The notes beneath the pieces were generated by a model that made no database searches, had not been told where the DNA came from, and saw nothing but the letters and a program-made list of their open reading frames with translations. From positions 124,001-188,000 of the forward strand of contig NZ_WWCT01000001.1 of the NCBI RefSeq assembly GCF_009857605.1: 64,000 nt of DNA, read 5' to 3'. Within the stretch, counting starts at the first letter, position 1, and each line of letters begins with the position of its first letter. This DNA comes from Duganella levis. Lineage in GTDB: Bacteria > Pseudomonadota > Gammaproteobacteria > Burkholderiales > Burkholderiaceae_D. The translations under genes and the position numbers were made by a program. Shown here in pieces: positions 24,675-32,403 of this stretch.

Positions 24675-25688
24675 GGCTGGCGCGACGTCGAACGCCTGCA
24701 ATCCCGCCTGCGCCGCCTGTGGTCCCTTGGTATGCACCACGTACAGGCGGTGCAGCGACGGCACGTACTGCGCGGTCTTGCCGCCCAGCGTGTCGATATG
24801 CTGCTCGATGGCGTAATGGTCGGGCGTTGCCGCGCTGACCACGTCCAGCCCGCCGGCGCCGGCGATGTACAGGCGGCGGTTCTCATCATCCACGATGATT
24901 TCGTCCGACGTCTCCACGATGTCCAGCGTTTGCACCAGCTTGCCGTCGGCGGCATCCAGCACGAACAGCTTGCCCGGCTTGCGGGAGCCGACGAACAGCC
25001 GGTTGGTCTGCGGATCGAAGGCCAGCGCCGAATTGCGGCTGGGGCCGGGAACTTGCCAGATGCCTGCCAGCTTGCCGTTAGCCAGATCGATGACGCCGAT
25101 TTCATTGCGGTCGCGGAAGTTGACGAACAGGCGGTCGGTGGCCGGGTCGATGGCCATGGCCTTGACCTGTTTCGCCGGCACGGCAATGCGGCCAAGCACC
25201 GCGTGGTCGGCCAGCGAGATCAGGCTGATGTACGCATGGTCTTCGCTGGTCTTGCCGCCATTGCCCAGATAGAAAATTCCGCGCTTCTCGTCGACGATGC
25301 CGGAATCCGGCTGCGCCTCCATCGGGATGTTGTGCGTGACCTTGAAACTGGCGGTATCGGCTATCTTCAGGCTGGCTGCGCCGGCGTCGGCAATCCATAA
25401 TTCCTTGCCGCCATGCGTCAACAGCAGCTTGTGCGGCGAGCGCGCCAGCGTGCGGTCGCTGCGCAGATGGCGGCCGTCCGGCAGGTGAAAGACTTCGATG
25501 GATCCGTACTCCTCGGTCGGCACGTACAGCAGGCTGCGCGCCAGGTCGACGTCAAAATGGTCGAAGTCGCCGCCGCTGACATCGGGCAGCGACGTGGTGG
25601 ACAACAGGTGCAGCGGCTCGGCCGCCATGGCCGATGTTGCCAGCAATATGCCCATCAACAGGGCGCTCAATTTCGGCAGTGGTTTCAT
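24648..25688 (-). CDS. YVTN-type beta-propeller protein, exported
   Basis: A 346-residue protein from the ATG at 25688 (MKPLPKLSALLMGILLATSA signal peptide); ATG 25703 is an alternative start. Propeller blades include LARSLLYVPTEEYGSIEVFHL, GKELWIADAGAASLKIAD, DPATDRLFVNFRDRNEIGVIDL, DPQTNRLFVGSRKPGKLFVLDA and ENRRLYIAGAGGLDVVSA. The fold is that of YncE. It is not closely similar to the propeller at 1373 but plays a comparable positional role, next to a siderophore receptor operon with which it is convergent. No catalytic residues can be assigned. Confidence 0.85.
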   Translation of the reverse strand: MKPLPKLSALLMGILLATSAMAAEPLHLLSTTSLPDVSGGDFDHFDVDLARSLLYVPTEEYGSIEVFHLPDGRHLRSDRTLARSPHKLLLTHGGKELWIADAGAASLKIADTASFKVTHNIPMEAQPDSGIVDEKRGIFYLGNGGKTSEDHAYISLISLADHAVLGRIAVPAKQVKAMAIDPATDRLFVNFRDRNEIGVIDLANGKLAGIWQVPGPSRNSALAFDPQTNRLFVGSRKPGKLFVLDAADGKLVQTLDIVETSDEIIVDDENRRLYIAGAGGLDVVSAATPDHYAIEQHIDTLGGKTAQYVPSLHRLYVVHTKGPQAAQAGLQAFDVAPASAVGPHAQ

Positions 25689-25787
25689 CAGATTCCCGTC
25701 CATGAAATCGCCCATCTTGCAGCGCTCATCACTAACGCGCAGTCTCGTCCGCATTAAAAAAAATTCATGTGAAAGCCAGTGGCGGCT

Positions 25788-25821
25788 GTTAACACAGCCT
25801 TAATCTTCCGGCCGATTTAAT
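25788..25821 (+). promoter_or_regulatory. PmrA/QseB-type box plus -10 for the ATP-grasp operon
   Basis: GTTAAC-ACAGC-CTTAAT (25788-25804), then 11 nt, then TTTAAT (25816-25821). This promoter lies over the ATG at 25820, which argues against that codon as the start of the next gene and supports ATG 25859. Confidence 0.75.
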
Positions 25822-25858
25822 GAGCGCTTTCAGCGTCTCATGGCAAGGAATGGAAGTG

Positions 25859-27013
25859 ATGAATCGTTACATCAGCATGATTAAACTCGTGCGTCTACTG
25901 GACGCCGGGCACTCACTGGAACAGCTGCTCGACTCTGCCGGCGAAGAGCAGGACACTGGCCAACTATTGATGCGCATGGCGCAGTTGTTCCAGATTTTCA
26001 ACAAGCAGGCCGAGGCCGCTCAGCTGCAAAACGAAGCGTTGCGTCACCGCCAGCTATATCACCTGGCAGCCGACATCCAGCCTACCGCGCTGCAGGTGCT
26101 GGTAATCCTGGCGGGCGGTTTCATGCTGGACAACACGCCGGTAGGTTTCCTGATCGATGGCAGCAACATTGCATGTGAGCTGCTGTACGTCACCGAGAGC
26201 ACGCCGCTGCCGGAGGTCTTGCCGGTACACGATGTGGTGTTCGTCGCCGCCGGCCATTTTGAGCGGCATCTGCCGATCTTCAAGCGTATCGTGCCGCTGC
26301 TGGCGCAGGCCAGCGTTCCTGTGCTTAATCGGCCACGGCCGGACTTCGGCTTTGAGCGCGACACGCTGAACGCCTTGCTGCGCGATATCCCCGGCGTGAT
26401 CGTGCCGCCCACCTATTCGGTCAGTCGCGCGGAGCTTGAACAACTGGCCATGCAGGAAGATGTGGGGTTCCCGCTGATCGTGCGGCCGCTGCGTTCGCAG
26501 GCCGGCAAAGGGCTGGCGCGACTCGAGTGCGTCAACGATATCGGCGAGTATCTGGCTGCGCAGGAAGAGCCGATGTTCTATCTCGCGCCCTACATCGACT
26601 ACCGCAGCCCCGACCGGCTGTATCGCAAATGCCGGCTGGTGCTGATCGCTGGCAAGGCGTACGCCTGCCACTACGCCATCTCGTCGCACTGGGTGGTGCA
26701 TTACCAGTCGGCCGGCATGGAGCAATCGGCCAGGCGGCGCGAGGAAGAGGCGCGCTTCATGGCGGATTTCGATCACGGCTTCGGCTTGCGCCATGCCGCC
26801 GCGCTGGAGGAAATCGGCCGCCGCATCGGCCTCGACTACGTGGTGATCGACTGCGGCGAGACGCCCGGCGGGCAACTGCTATTCTTTGAAGCGGACAACG
26901 TCAGCTTCGTGCATGCGACCGATTCGGCCGATATGTACCCGTACAAGCAGGTGCAGATGGACAAGGTCTTTGCTGCCTTCCGCGCCATGCTGGCGGGAGT
27001 TGCGCATGGATAA
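25859..27013 (+). CDS. ATP-grasp (RimK-like) protein with N-terminal helical region, first paralogue
   Basis: A 384-residue protein. The first 80 residues are helical and TPR-like; a Rossmann-like middle domain (VLVILAGGFMLDNTPVGFLI, DVVFVAAGHFERHLP) is followed by an ATP-grasp core from about residue 200 (FPLIVRPLRSQAGKGLARL, YLAPYIDYRSPDRLYRKCRL, YVVIDCGETPGGQ, Glu344 in FFEADN). AAGGA nine bases before ATG 25859 fixes the start; the upstream ATGs at 25820 and 25850 are disfavoured by the promoter position and by spacing. ATP-grasp enzymes join a carboxylate to an amine or similar nucleophile; the substrate here is unknown. It overlaps its paralogue by 8 bp, and control by the PmrA/QseB-type box suggests an envelope or peptide-modification role. 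Confidence 0.7.
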   Translation: MNRYISMIKLVRLLDAGHSLEQLLDSAGEEQDTGQLLMRMAQLFQIFNKQAEAAQLQNEALRHRQLYHLAADIQPTALQVLVILAGGFMLDNTPVGFLIDGSNIACELLYVTESTPLPEVLPVHDVVFVAAGHFERHLPIFKRIVPLLAQASVPVLNRPRPDFGFERDTLNALLRDIPGVIVPPTYSVSRAELEQLAMQEDVGFPLIVRPLRSQAGKGLARLECVNDIGEYLAAQEEPMFYLAPYIDYRSPDRLYRKCRLVLIAGKAYACHYAISSHWVVHYQSAGMEQSARRREEEARFMADFDHGFGLRHAAALEEIGRRIGLDYVVIDCGETPGGQLLFFEADNVSFVHATDSADMYPYKQVQMDKVFAAFRAMLAGVAHG

Positions 27014-28187
27014 GCTGTTGCGCATGGCGGCCTTGCCGTTTGGACCGCTGATCGGGCTGGCCCTGCCGATGCGCCATGCGATGCGCGGCGACGATCTGGC
27101 GCCGGTGGCGGCGGCCTTGCTGCGCCGGGTGCGCGACCATCCGGATGACGCCCACGGCTTGCTGGATGGGTCGATGGTGCTGCAACTGATCGGGCAGGCG
27201 GATGCGGCACTGTTGCTGCAAGAGCGCGCCCTGGCGCTGCAAACCGCCTACACGCTGCCGGCGGCCACGCCCGAGCTGGTGCTGATGGTCATCCTCGGGC
27301 CGGGCGAATTGATGTGGAATACGCCGGTGGAACTGCTGCTGGAAGACGCCGGCGTGTCGCTCGAATTGCAATACCTGACGGCTGCCCAGCCGTGGCCGGA
27401 GACGGTGCCGCAGCACGATGTCATGCTGGTGGCGATGGCGGAATCCGACACCAACCGGCCTTTGCTGCTGCGGCTGGCGGAAACCATGCCGGACTGGCCG
27501 CGTCCCGTTATCAACGCCCCCGACCGCATCGCCGCCTTGTCGCGGGACAGCGTCAGCGCGCTGCTGGCCGGCGCTGATGGCATCGCCATGCCGCCCACCT
27601 GGCGTCTCGTCCGCGAGGACATGCCGACCGACGGCTATCCGCTGATCATCCGCCCGATCGACTCGCATGCCGGGCGCGACCTCGCATTGCTGACGCATGC
27701 CGGCGCGTTGCCGCACTATCTCGCCCACGTCAGTGCCGCCGAGTTCTACCTGTCGCCGTTTGTCGACTACCGCAGCGCGGACGGACTGTATCGCAAATAC
27801 CGGATTGCACTGATCGATGGCCGGCCTTTCATCAGCCACCTGGGTATTTCCACGCACTGGATGATCCATTACCTCAACGCCGGCATGGAGCAAAGTGCAG
27901 AGAAACGCGCCGAAGAGGAGGCGCGCATGGACGATTTCGACACCGGTTTTGCACGGCGTCACGAGGCGGCCATCGCGCAGATCCACCAGCGCGCCGGACT
28001 GGCCTACCTGACCATCGATTGCGCCGAAACCGCCGACGGCCGCCTGCTGGTGTTCGAGATCGGCACGGCGATGGCGGTGCATGCGTTGGACAATCCGCAG
28101 TTGTTTCCGTACAAGCAACCGGCGATGCACAAGCTGTTCGCCGCCTTCCGCCGGATGCTCGGCCGGCGCGCGTTAATGCGGCTTTAA
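27006..28187 (+). CDS. ATP-grasp (RimK-like) protein, second paralogue
   Basis: A 393-residue paralogue of the preceding gene with the same layout: N-terminal TPR-like helices, a central domain (LVLMVILGPGELMWNTPVELL, DVMLVAMAESDTNRP) and an ATP-grasp core (YPLIIRPIDSHAGRDLALL, FYLSPFVDYRSADGLYRKYR, YLTIDCAETADGRLLVFEIG). The usual E-x-N magnesium-binding end reads Glu351-Ile-Gly-Thr, so the Asn is absent and activity may be altered, or the protein may act as a partner of the first paralogue. GGGAG lies six bases before ATG 27006 inside the first gene, so the two are translationally linked. The 3' end contains the next PmrA/QseB-type box. Confidence 0.7.
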   Translation: MDKLLRMAALPFGPLIGLALPMRHAMRGDDLAPVAAALLRRVRDHPDDAHGLLDGSMVLQLIGQADAALLLQERALALQTAYTLPAATPELVLMVILGPGELMWNTPVELLLEDAGVSLELQYLTAAQPWPETVPQHDVMLVAMAESDTNRPLLLRLAETMPDWPRPVINAPDRIAALSRDSVSALLAGADGIAMPPTWRLVREDMPTDGYPLIIRPIDSHAGRDLALLTHAGALPHYLAHVSAAEFYLSPFVDYRSADGLYRKYRIALIDGRPFISHLGISTHWMIHYLNAGMEQSAEKRAEEEARMDDFDTGFARRHEAAIAQIHQRAGLAYLTIDCAETADGRLLVFEIGTAMAVHALDNPQLFPYKQPAMHKLFAAFRRMLGRRALMRL

Positions 28188-28205
28188 TGATCCGTGCTTT
28201 GTAAT
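28172..28205 (+). promoter_or_regulatory. PmrA/QseB-type box plus -10 for the 28239-32397 operon
   Basis: GTTAAT-GCGGC-TTTAAT (28172-28188), then 11 nt, then TGTAAT (28200-28205). The box overlaps the stop codon of the second ATP-grasp gene. Transcription would begin about 27 bp before the ATG at 28239. Confidence 0.75.
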
Positions 28206-28238
28206 GTCGATAACTTACATTCCGCACGGAGCCGTCGT

Positions 28239-28988
28239 ATGCCCATCCATCCCCGATCCTTTAACAAGGTGCCGCAAGTCACGCTGATTTTCTGGCTGAT
28301 CAAGATCCTCTCCACCACGGTGGGCGAGACCGGCGCCGACTACCTGGCCGTCAACGCCGGACTCGGCACAGCTTATACCGGCGCGCTGATGGGCGGCCTG
28401 CTGATCGTCGCGCTGCTGTACCAGCTAAGCCAGCAGCGCTACGTTCCGTGGATTTATTGGCTGACGGTTGTGCTGCTGAGCGTGGTCGGCACGCAGATCA
28501 CCGATGCCTTGACGGACGGGCTGGGTGTCAGCCTGTACGCCAGCACGGCGGTGTTCAGCGTGTTGTTGGCGGTGGTGTTCGTTCTTTGGTATTGGCGCGA
28601 ACGCACGCTGGATATCCGCAGCATCGTCACGCTCCGTCGCGAGCTGTTCTACTGGGCCGCGATCCTGCTGACCTTCGCGCTGGGCACGGCGGCGGGCGAC
28701 CTGGCGACCGAGGCGCTGGGACTGGGCTTCCGGGTCGGCGTGGTGGTCTTTGGCGTTGGCATCGCCGCCATCTATCTCGCCGCCCGCTTCGGCGCCAACC
28801 CGGTGCTGGCGTTCTGGCTGGCGTACATCCTGACGCGCCCGCTGGGCGCATCGCTAGGCGACCTGCTGTCGCAATCGCAGGAATACGGCGGCATCGGTTG
28901 GGGAACCATCAATACCAGCGTGGCGTTCCTGCTGGTGATTGCCAGCCTGGTCAGTTTTAAACAATTCAACGCAAAGGAAAAATCATGA
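28239..28988 (+). CDS. COG4705-type polytopic membrane protein
   Basis: A 249-residue integral membrane protein with about eight hydrophobic segments. It shows a two-fold repeated theme: [20 protein letters not shown] and [20 protein letters not shown] in the first half, [20 protein letters not shown] and [20 protein letters not shown] in the second. Repeated motifs of the type FW-(I/A)-K/T-x-L-(S/T)-TT-x-G-E/D are characteristic of the COG4705 membrane-anchored proteins, whose function is unknown. CGGAG precedes ATG 28239. It overlaps the next gene as ATGA and leads an operon with a PAP2 phosphatase, a PepSY protein and a two-component system. Confidence 0.75.
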   Translation: MPIHPRSFNKVPQVTLIFWLIKILSTTVGETGADYLAVNAGLGTAYTGALMGGLLIVALLYQLSQQRYVPWIYWLTVVLLSVVGTQITDALTDGLGVSLYASTAVFSVLLAVVFVLWYWRERTLDIRSIVTLRRELFYWAAILLTFALGTAAGDLATEALGLGFRVGVVVFGVGIAAIYLAARFGANPVLAFWLAYILTRPLGASLGDLLSQSQEYGGIGWGTINTSVAFLLVIASLVSFKQFNAKEKS

Positions 28989-29368
28989 CTCGTCCACGTA
29001 TCGCTGCCGCCATGCTGGTGGCACTGGCGGCCACGCAAGTGCCGGCATTTAATGTTGTCGCCACCGCCCACGCGGCCACGTATTCTCGGCTGGGCGACCT
29101 GAGCAAATTCCAGATCATCGCGCGCGACACGTCGGCGCTGGTCGATAAAGGCGACCTGGCCGGCGCCAAAACGCGCATCAAGGATCTGGAAACCACTTGG
29201 GACCAGGCGGAATCGGGCCTGAAGCCGCGCGCGGCGACCAGCTGGCATGTGGTGGACAAGGCCATCGACCATGCGCTGTCGGTATTGCGGGCGGCTAAGC
29301 CGGACCCGGTCCAGTGCAAGCGCGCCATGGCGGACTTGCTGGAAGCGATGGACCGGAATGACCAATAG
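28985..29368 (+). CDS. Small exported helical protein of unknown function
   Basis: A 127-residue protein with a signal peptide (cleavage near TAHAATYS). The mature part is predicted helical: [60 protein letters not shown] and [16 protein letters not shown] do not recognise a named family; the pattern resembles four-helix periplasmic proteins. It is coupled to the COG4705 gene (ATGA) and overlaps the PAP2 start by 11 bp, so it belongs to the same transcript. One cysteine is present, which makes a disulphide unlikely. Confidence 0.7.
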   Translation: MTRPRIAAAMLVALAATQVPAFNVVATAHAATYSRLGDLSKFQIIARDTSALVDKGDLAGAKTRIKDLETTWDQAESGLKPRAATSWHVVDKAIDHALSVLRAAKPDPVQCKRAMADLLEAMDRNDQ

Positions 29369-30026
29369 GCAAATGGATCTGGACGCGCCGCCACGCGTTG
29401 CCCGCTACACCGGCGCCATTTTGCTGTTTGTGGTCTTGCTGACGGCGCTGCTGTTGTTCGGCATGCTGGCGGAGGATGTGGCCGAAGGCGAGCATATTTT
29501 CTTCGATGGGCCGATCTTGCACTGGCTGCGCGGATGGTCGGACGGGCCGCTGGATATGGCCATGAAGATCATCACATGGCTGGGTTCCGCCTGGGCGGTG
29601 GTGCCGCTGTTGGCGGTATTGCTGTGGCGGCTGCGGCGCGAACGCCATGCGGCGCTGTATCTGCTGCTGGCGAACGCCGGTGCAGCTTTGCTGAATGTGG
29701 CTGCCAAGCACGGCTTTGCGCGCATCCGGCCCACCTACTGGGAACCGCTGGTGCACGAAACCAGCTACAGCTTTCCCAGCGGGCATGCGATGCAGACCAT
29801 GGCGCTGGTGACTTCCTTGTGGCTGATCCGGCGGCCGGGCCGGCATCGCGGCTTGCTGTTGCTGGGCGTCGCGTATGTTTTCCTGGTTGGCGTCTCGCGC
29901 ATGTACCTGGGCGTGCATTATCCGTCCGATGTGCTGGCCGGGTGGTGCGCGGCGTTCTGCTGGTGCCACGGGCTGGCGCTGGCGATGCGGCACCAACTGC
30001 ACATCGACTTGCTCAGTGAGCGCTAA
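29358..30026 (+). CDS. PAP2-superfamily membrane phosphatase
   Basis: A 222-residue multispanning phosphatase. The three PAP2 signature motifs are intact: KHGFARIRP (around residue 117-125), FPSGHAM (His143) and [12 protein letters not shown] (His187). This class removes phosphate from undecaprenyl diphosphate, phosphatidate-type lipids or lipid A, on the outer face of the inner membrane. Its place in a PmrA/QseB-box operon makes lipid A or undecaprenyl phosphate metabolism attractive (inference). The start at ATG 29358 overlaps the previous stop; ATG 29373 is an alternative. The gene is followed by a 60-bp gap before the PepSY gene. Confidence 0.87.
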   Translation: MTNRQMDLDAPPRVARYTGAILLFVVLLTALLLFGMLAEDVAEGEHIFFDGPILHWLRGWSDGPLDMAMKIITWLGSAWAVVPLLAVLLWRLRRERHAALYLLLANAGAALLNVAAKHGFARIRPTYWEPLVHETSYSFPSGHAMQTMALVTSLWLIRRPGRHRGLLLLGVAYVFLVGVSRMYLGVHYPSDVLAGWCAAFCWCHGLALAMRHQLHIDLLSER

Positions 30027-30086
30027 GTGTGCGGCGTCAAGCTGGTATTCAGCGCAGATTCGCGCTTTACCTGATTGGAGCATGTC

Positions 30087-30431
30087 ATGCTGAACAAACG
30101 TCAAATGTATATTGCGGCCCTGGCGGCGGCGCTGATCGGCGCCGGTGGTTTTGCCTTTGCGGAGAAATCCGATATGAAGGAAAACGACGCGGTCGCTGTC
30201 ACCAAGGCCCAGACTTCGCTGATCCAGGCTGTCACTGTCGCCGAGCAGAGCGCCGGCGGCAAGGCCGCGCGCGCCGAGTTCGAAGTGGACAAGAAAGGCC
30301 CGCATTATGAAGTCGAAGTCGTCAACGGCGCCAAGGTGTTCGATGTGCGCGTCGATGCCGCCAGCGGCAAGGTTTTGTCGTCGGTCGAGGACAAGATCGA
30401 TAGCGGTGACAAGGAAGACGATAAGGACTAG
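30087..30431 (+). CDS. PepSY-domain periplasmic protein
   Basis: A 114-residue protein with a signal peptide (MLNKRQMYIAALAAALIGAG, cleavage after FAFA) and one PepSY domain (KAQTSLIQAVTVAEQSAGGKA, FEVDKKGPHYEVEVVNGAKV, DVRVDAASGKVLSS). The C-terminal tail is acidic and lysine-rich. PepSY proteins are often placed beside two-component systems and may modulate the sensor. GGAG stands six bases before ATG 30087. It ends 5 bp before the response regulator gene, so co-transcription is very likely. Confidence 0.88.
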   Translation: MLNKRQMYIAALAAALIGAGGFAFAEKSDMKENDAVAVTKAQTSLIQAVTVAEQSAGGKAARAEFEVDKKGPHYEVEVVNGAKVFDVRVDAASGKVLSSVEDKIDSGDKEDDKD

Positions 30432-30436
30432 GCGTC

Positions 30437-31102
30437 ATGCGCGTGCTGCTGGTTGAAGACGATCCGATGATAGGCTCCGCCATGCATGCCGCGCTGAAGG
30501 AAGCCGGCTGCGCATCCGACTGGGTGCGCAGCGGCAGGACGGCGCTCGATACGCTGTCCTGCCAGCGCTACGACGCGGTGCTGCTGGATCTGGGCCTGCC
30601 CGAGCTCGACGGCGTGGCCGTGCTGCGCAGCCTGCGCGCCGGCGGCAACCAGGTGCCGGTGCTGATCATGACGGCGCGCGATAGTCTGGAAGACCGCATC
30701 GCCGGCCTGGATGCGGGCGCCGACGACTATGTGCTCAAGCCGTTTCAGATGGCCGAGCTGCTGGCGCGCATGCGCGCGGTGTTGCGCCGTCACGGCGGCG
30801 CCGGTTCGCCGATCCTGGGCAATGGCGAGCTGGCGCTCGACCCGGTCACGCATGAGGCGTCGGCGCCCGGCGTGCCGCCGGTGCAACTGACCCAGCGGGA
30901 ATTCTCACTGTTGCAGGCGCTGTTGCTGCGGCCGGGAGCGATCCTGTCGCGTGCCGATCTGGAGGAGCGCATTTACGGCTGGGGTGAGGAAGTGGAGAGC
31001 AACGCCGTTGAATTCCTGATTCATGCGCTGCGCAAGAAGCTGGGCAGCGGCATGATCAAAAACATACGGGGTGTGGGATGGATGGTCTCCAGGAGCGCCT
31101 GA
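30437..31102 (+). CDS. OmpR-family response regulator, PmrA/QseB type
   Basis: A 221-residue regulator: EDD at residues 7-9, phospho-acceptor Asp51 in LLDLGLP, MTARD, LKPFQ, and an OmpR-type DNA-binding domain (LTQREFSLLQALLLRPGAIL, SNAVEFLIHALRKKLG, IKNIRGVGWMVS). It overlaps the kinase by 25 bp. It is a member of the same subfamily as the regulators at 16191 and 41124. Because it is encoded downstream of a PmrA/QseB box, it may be activated by the other regulator or by itself, giving a cascade or feed-forward loop (inference). Confidence 0.92.
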   Translation: MRVLLVEDDPMIGSAMHAALKEAGCASDWVRSGRTALDTLSCQRYDAVLLDLGLPELDGVAVLRSLRAGGNQVPVLIMTARDSLEDRIAGLDAGADDYVLKPFQMAELLARMRAVLRRHGGAGSPILGNGELALDPVTHEASAPGVPPVQLTQREFSLLQALLLRPGAILSRADLEERIYGWGEEVESNAVEFLIHALRKKLGSGMIKNIRGVGWMVSRSA

Positions 31103-32397
31103 GATTGTCGCTGCAATGGCGGCTGTCCTGGTGGTTGACGGTGGCCATGCTGCTGGTGGCGGCGCTGGCCGCCGCCGTATCTTATCTGTCCGCGCTGGAC
31201 GAAGCCAATGAAATGCAGGACCAGACGTTGCGCCAGATCGGCGCGCTATACGGCGCTGGCCGTCTACAGGCCGCCGACGGCGTGATTCAGCTCGTGGGCG
31301 ATGACGAAGCGCCGGTGATGATCCTTGGACTGCGGCGCGACGCGACGGCCGTCACGGCGGGCGCACTGGCGATGCTGCCGGATGGCATGCACCTGGCGAC
31401 AATGAACGGCGCCGCCTGCCGCGTGCTGCTGCGCACCGTGTCGCCCGGCGTGCGGCTGGCGGTCGGCCAGGCGGTGGCGTTTCGCGACGAAATCGCCAAC
31501 CACAGCGCCTTGCGCACGCTGTTGCCGCTGTTATTGCTGGTGCCGTTGTTGCCGCTGCTCGTGGCGTTGCTGGTGCGGCGGCTGTTCCTGCCGGTGGCGG
31601 CGCTGGCGCGCGAAGCGGACCGGCGCAGCGAGCGCGAACTGCAAGCGCTGGCGCCGGACTTCCTGCCGCTGGAATTGCGGCCGTTCGTGGTCGCCATCAA
31701 CCGCTTGCTGGCGCGCGTGGAGAAGTCCATGCAGCAGCAGCGCCGTTTCGTCGCAGACGCTGCCCATGAGCTGCGTTCACCGCTTACCGCACTGTCGCTC
31801 CAGGCCGAAGCGCTGGCCAGCACGATGCTGGCGCCGCCGGCGCAGGGGCGGGTGGCGGCGCTGCGGCTCGGCATTGAACGCAGCCGCGTGCTGCTGGACC
31901 AGATGCTGGCCCTGGCGCGCGCACAAACGGTGTTGCAGCGCAAGTCCGAATCGGTGGCGGTACTGTCCATCTTCCGCCGCGTGCTGGAGGATTTGATGCC
32001 GCTGGCGGAAGCGCGCCAGATCGACATCGGCGTGGAATCGGCAGGCGATTTTTGCCTCACCGGCGATCCGGTTGACTTGCTGACACTGGTGAAAAACCTG
32101 GCCGACAACGCCATTCGCTATAGCCCAGCCGGCGGCAAGGTGGATCTGTGCATGCGCGCAGAGGCGGGCCAGGTCATCATCGAGATTATCGACCGGGGAC
32201 CGGGTATTGCGCCGGAACAGCGTGAGCGGGTATTCGATCCATTCTTCCGCGTGCTGGGCAGGGAGCAGTCTGGCTCCGGCCTGGGCTTATCCATCGTGGC
32301 CGAAATCGCCCGGCGCTTCGGCGCAACGGTGCATCTGGACTGGACCGACGCCGCGCAGCGGCAAGGGCTGCGCGTGTCGGTCCATTTTCCTGCCTGA
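31078..32397 (+). CDS. Sensor histidine kinase, QseC/PmrB type
   Basis: A 439-residue sensor: TM1 near residues 15-37 (RLSWWLTVAMLLVAALAAAV), a periplasmic region of about 100 residues, TM2 near residues 145-165 (LLPLLLLVPLLPLLVALLV), HisKA with His230 in FVADAAHELRSPLTALSLQA, and an ATPase domain (LVKNLADNAIRYSPAGG, DRGPGIAPEQRERVFDPFFR, GSGLGLSIVAEIA). It is the partner of the regulator it overlaps. The QseC family has two-transmembrane sensors for envelope signals. It ends 6 bp from the convergent outer-membrane channel gene. Confidence 0.92.
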   Translation: MDGLQERLRLSLQWRLSWWLTVAMLLVAALAAAVSYLSALDEANEMQDQTLRQIGALYGAGRLQAADGVIQLVGDDEAPVMILGLRRDATAVTAGALAMLPDGMHLATMNGAACRVLLRTVSPGVRLAVGQAVAFRDEIANHSALRTLLPLLLLVPLLPLLVALLVRRLFLPVAALAREADRRSERELQALAPDFLPLELRPFVVAINRLLARVEKSMQQQRRFVADAAHELRSPLTALSLQAEALASTMLAPPAQGRVAALRLGIERSRVLLDQMLALARAQTVLQRKSESVAVLSIFRRVLEDLMPLAEARQIDIGVESAGDFCLTGDPVDLLTLVKNLADNAIRYSPAGGKVDLCMRAEAGQVIIEIIDRGPGIAPEQRERVFDPFFRVLGREQSGSGLGLSIVAEIARRFGATVHLDWTDAAQRQGLRVSVHFPA

Positions 32398-32403
32398 GCG
32401 CGC

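Noticed and set aside
25820..25858. ATG at 25820 as the start of the first ATP-grasp gene
   Set aside because: It overlaps the predicted -10 hexamer, so it would lie upstream of the transcript start; ATG 25859 has a well-spaced AAGGA.
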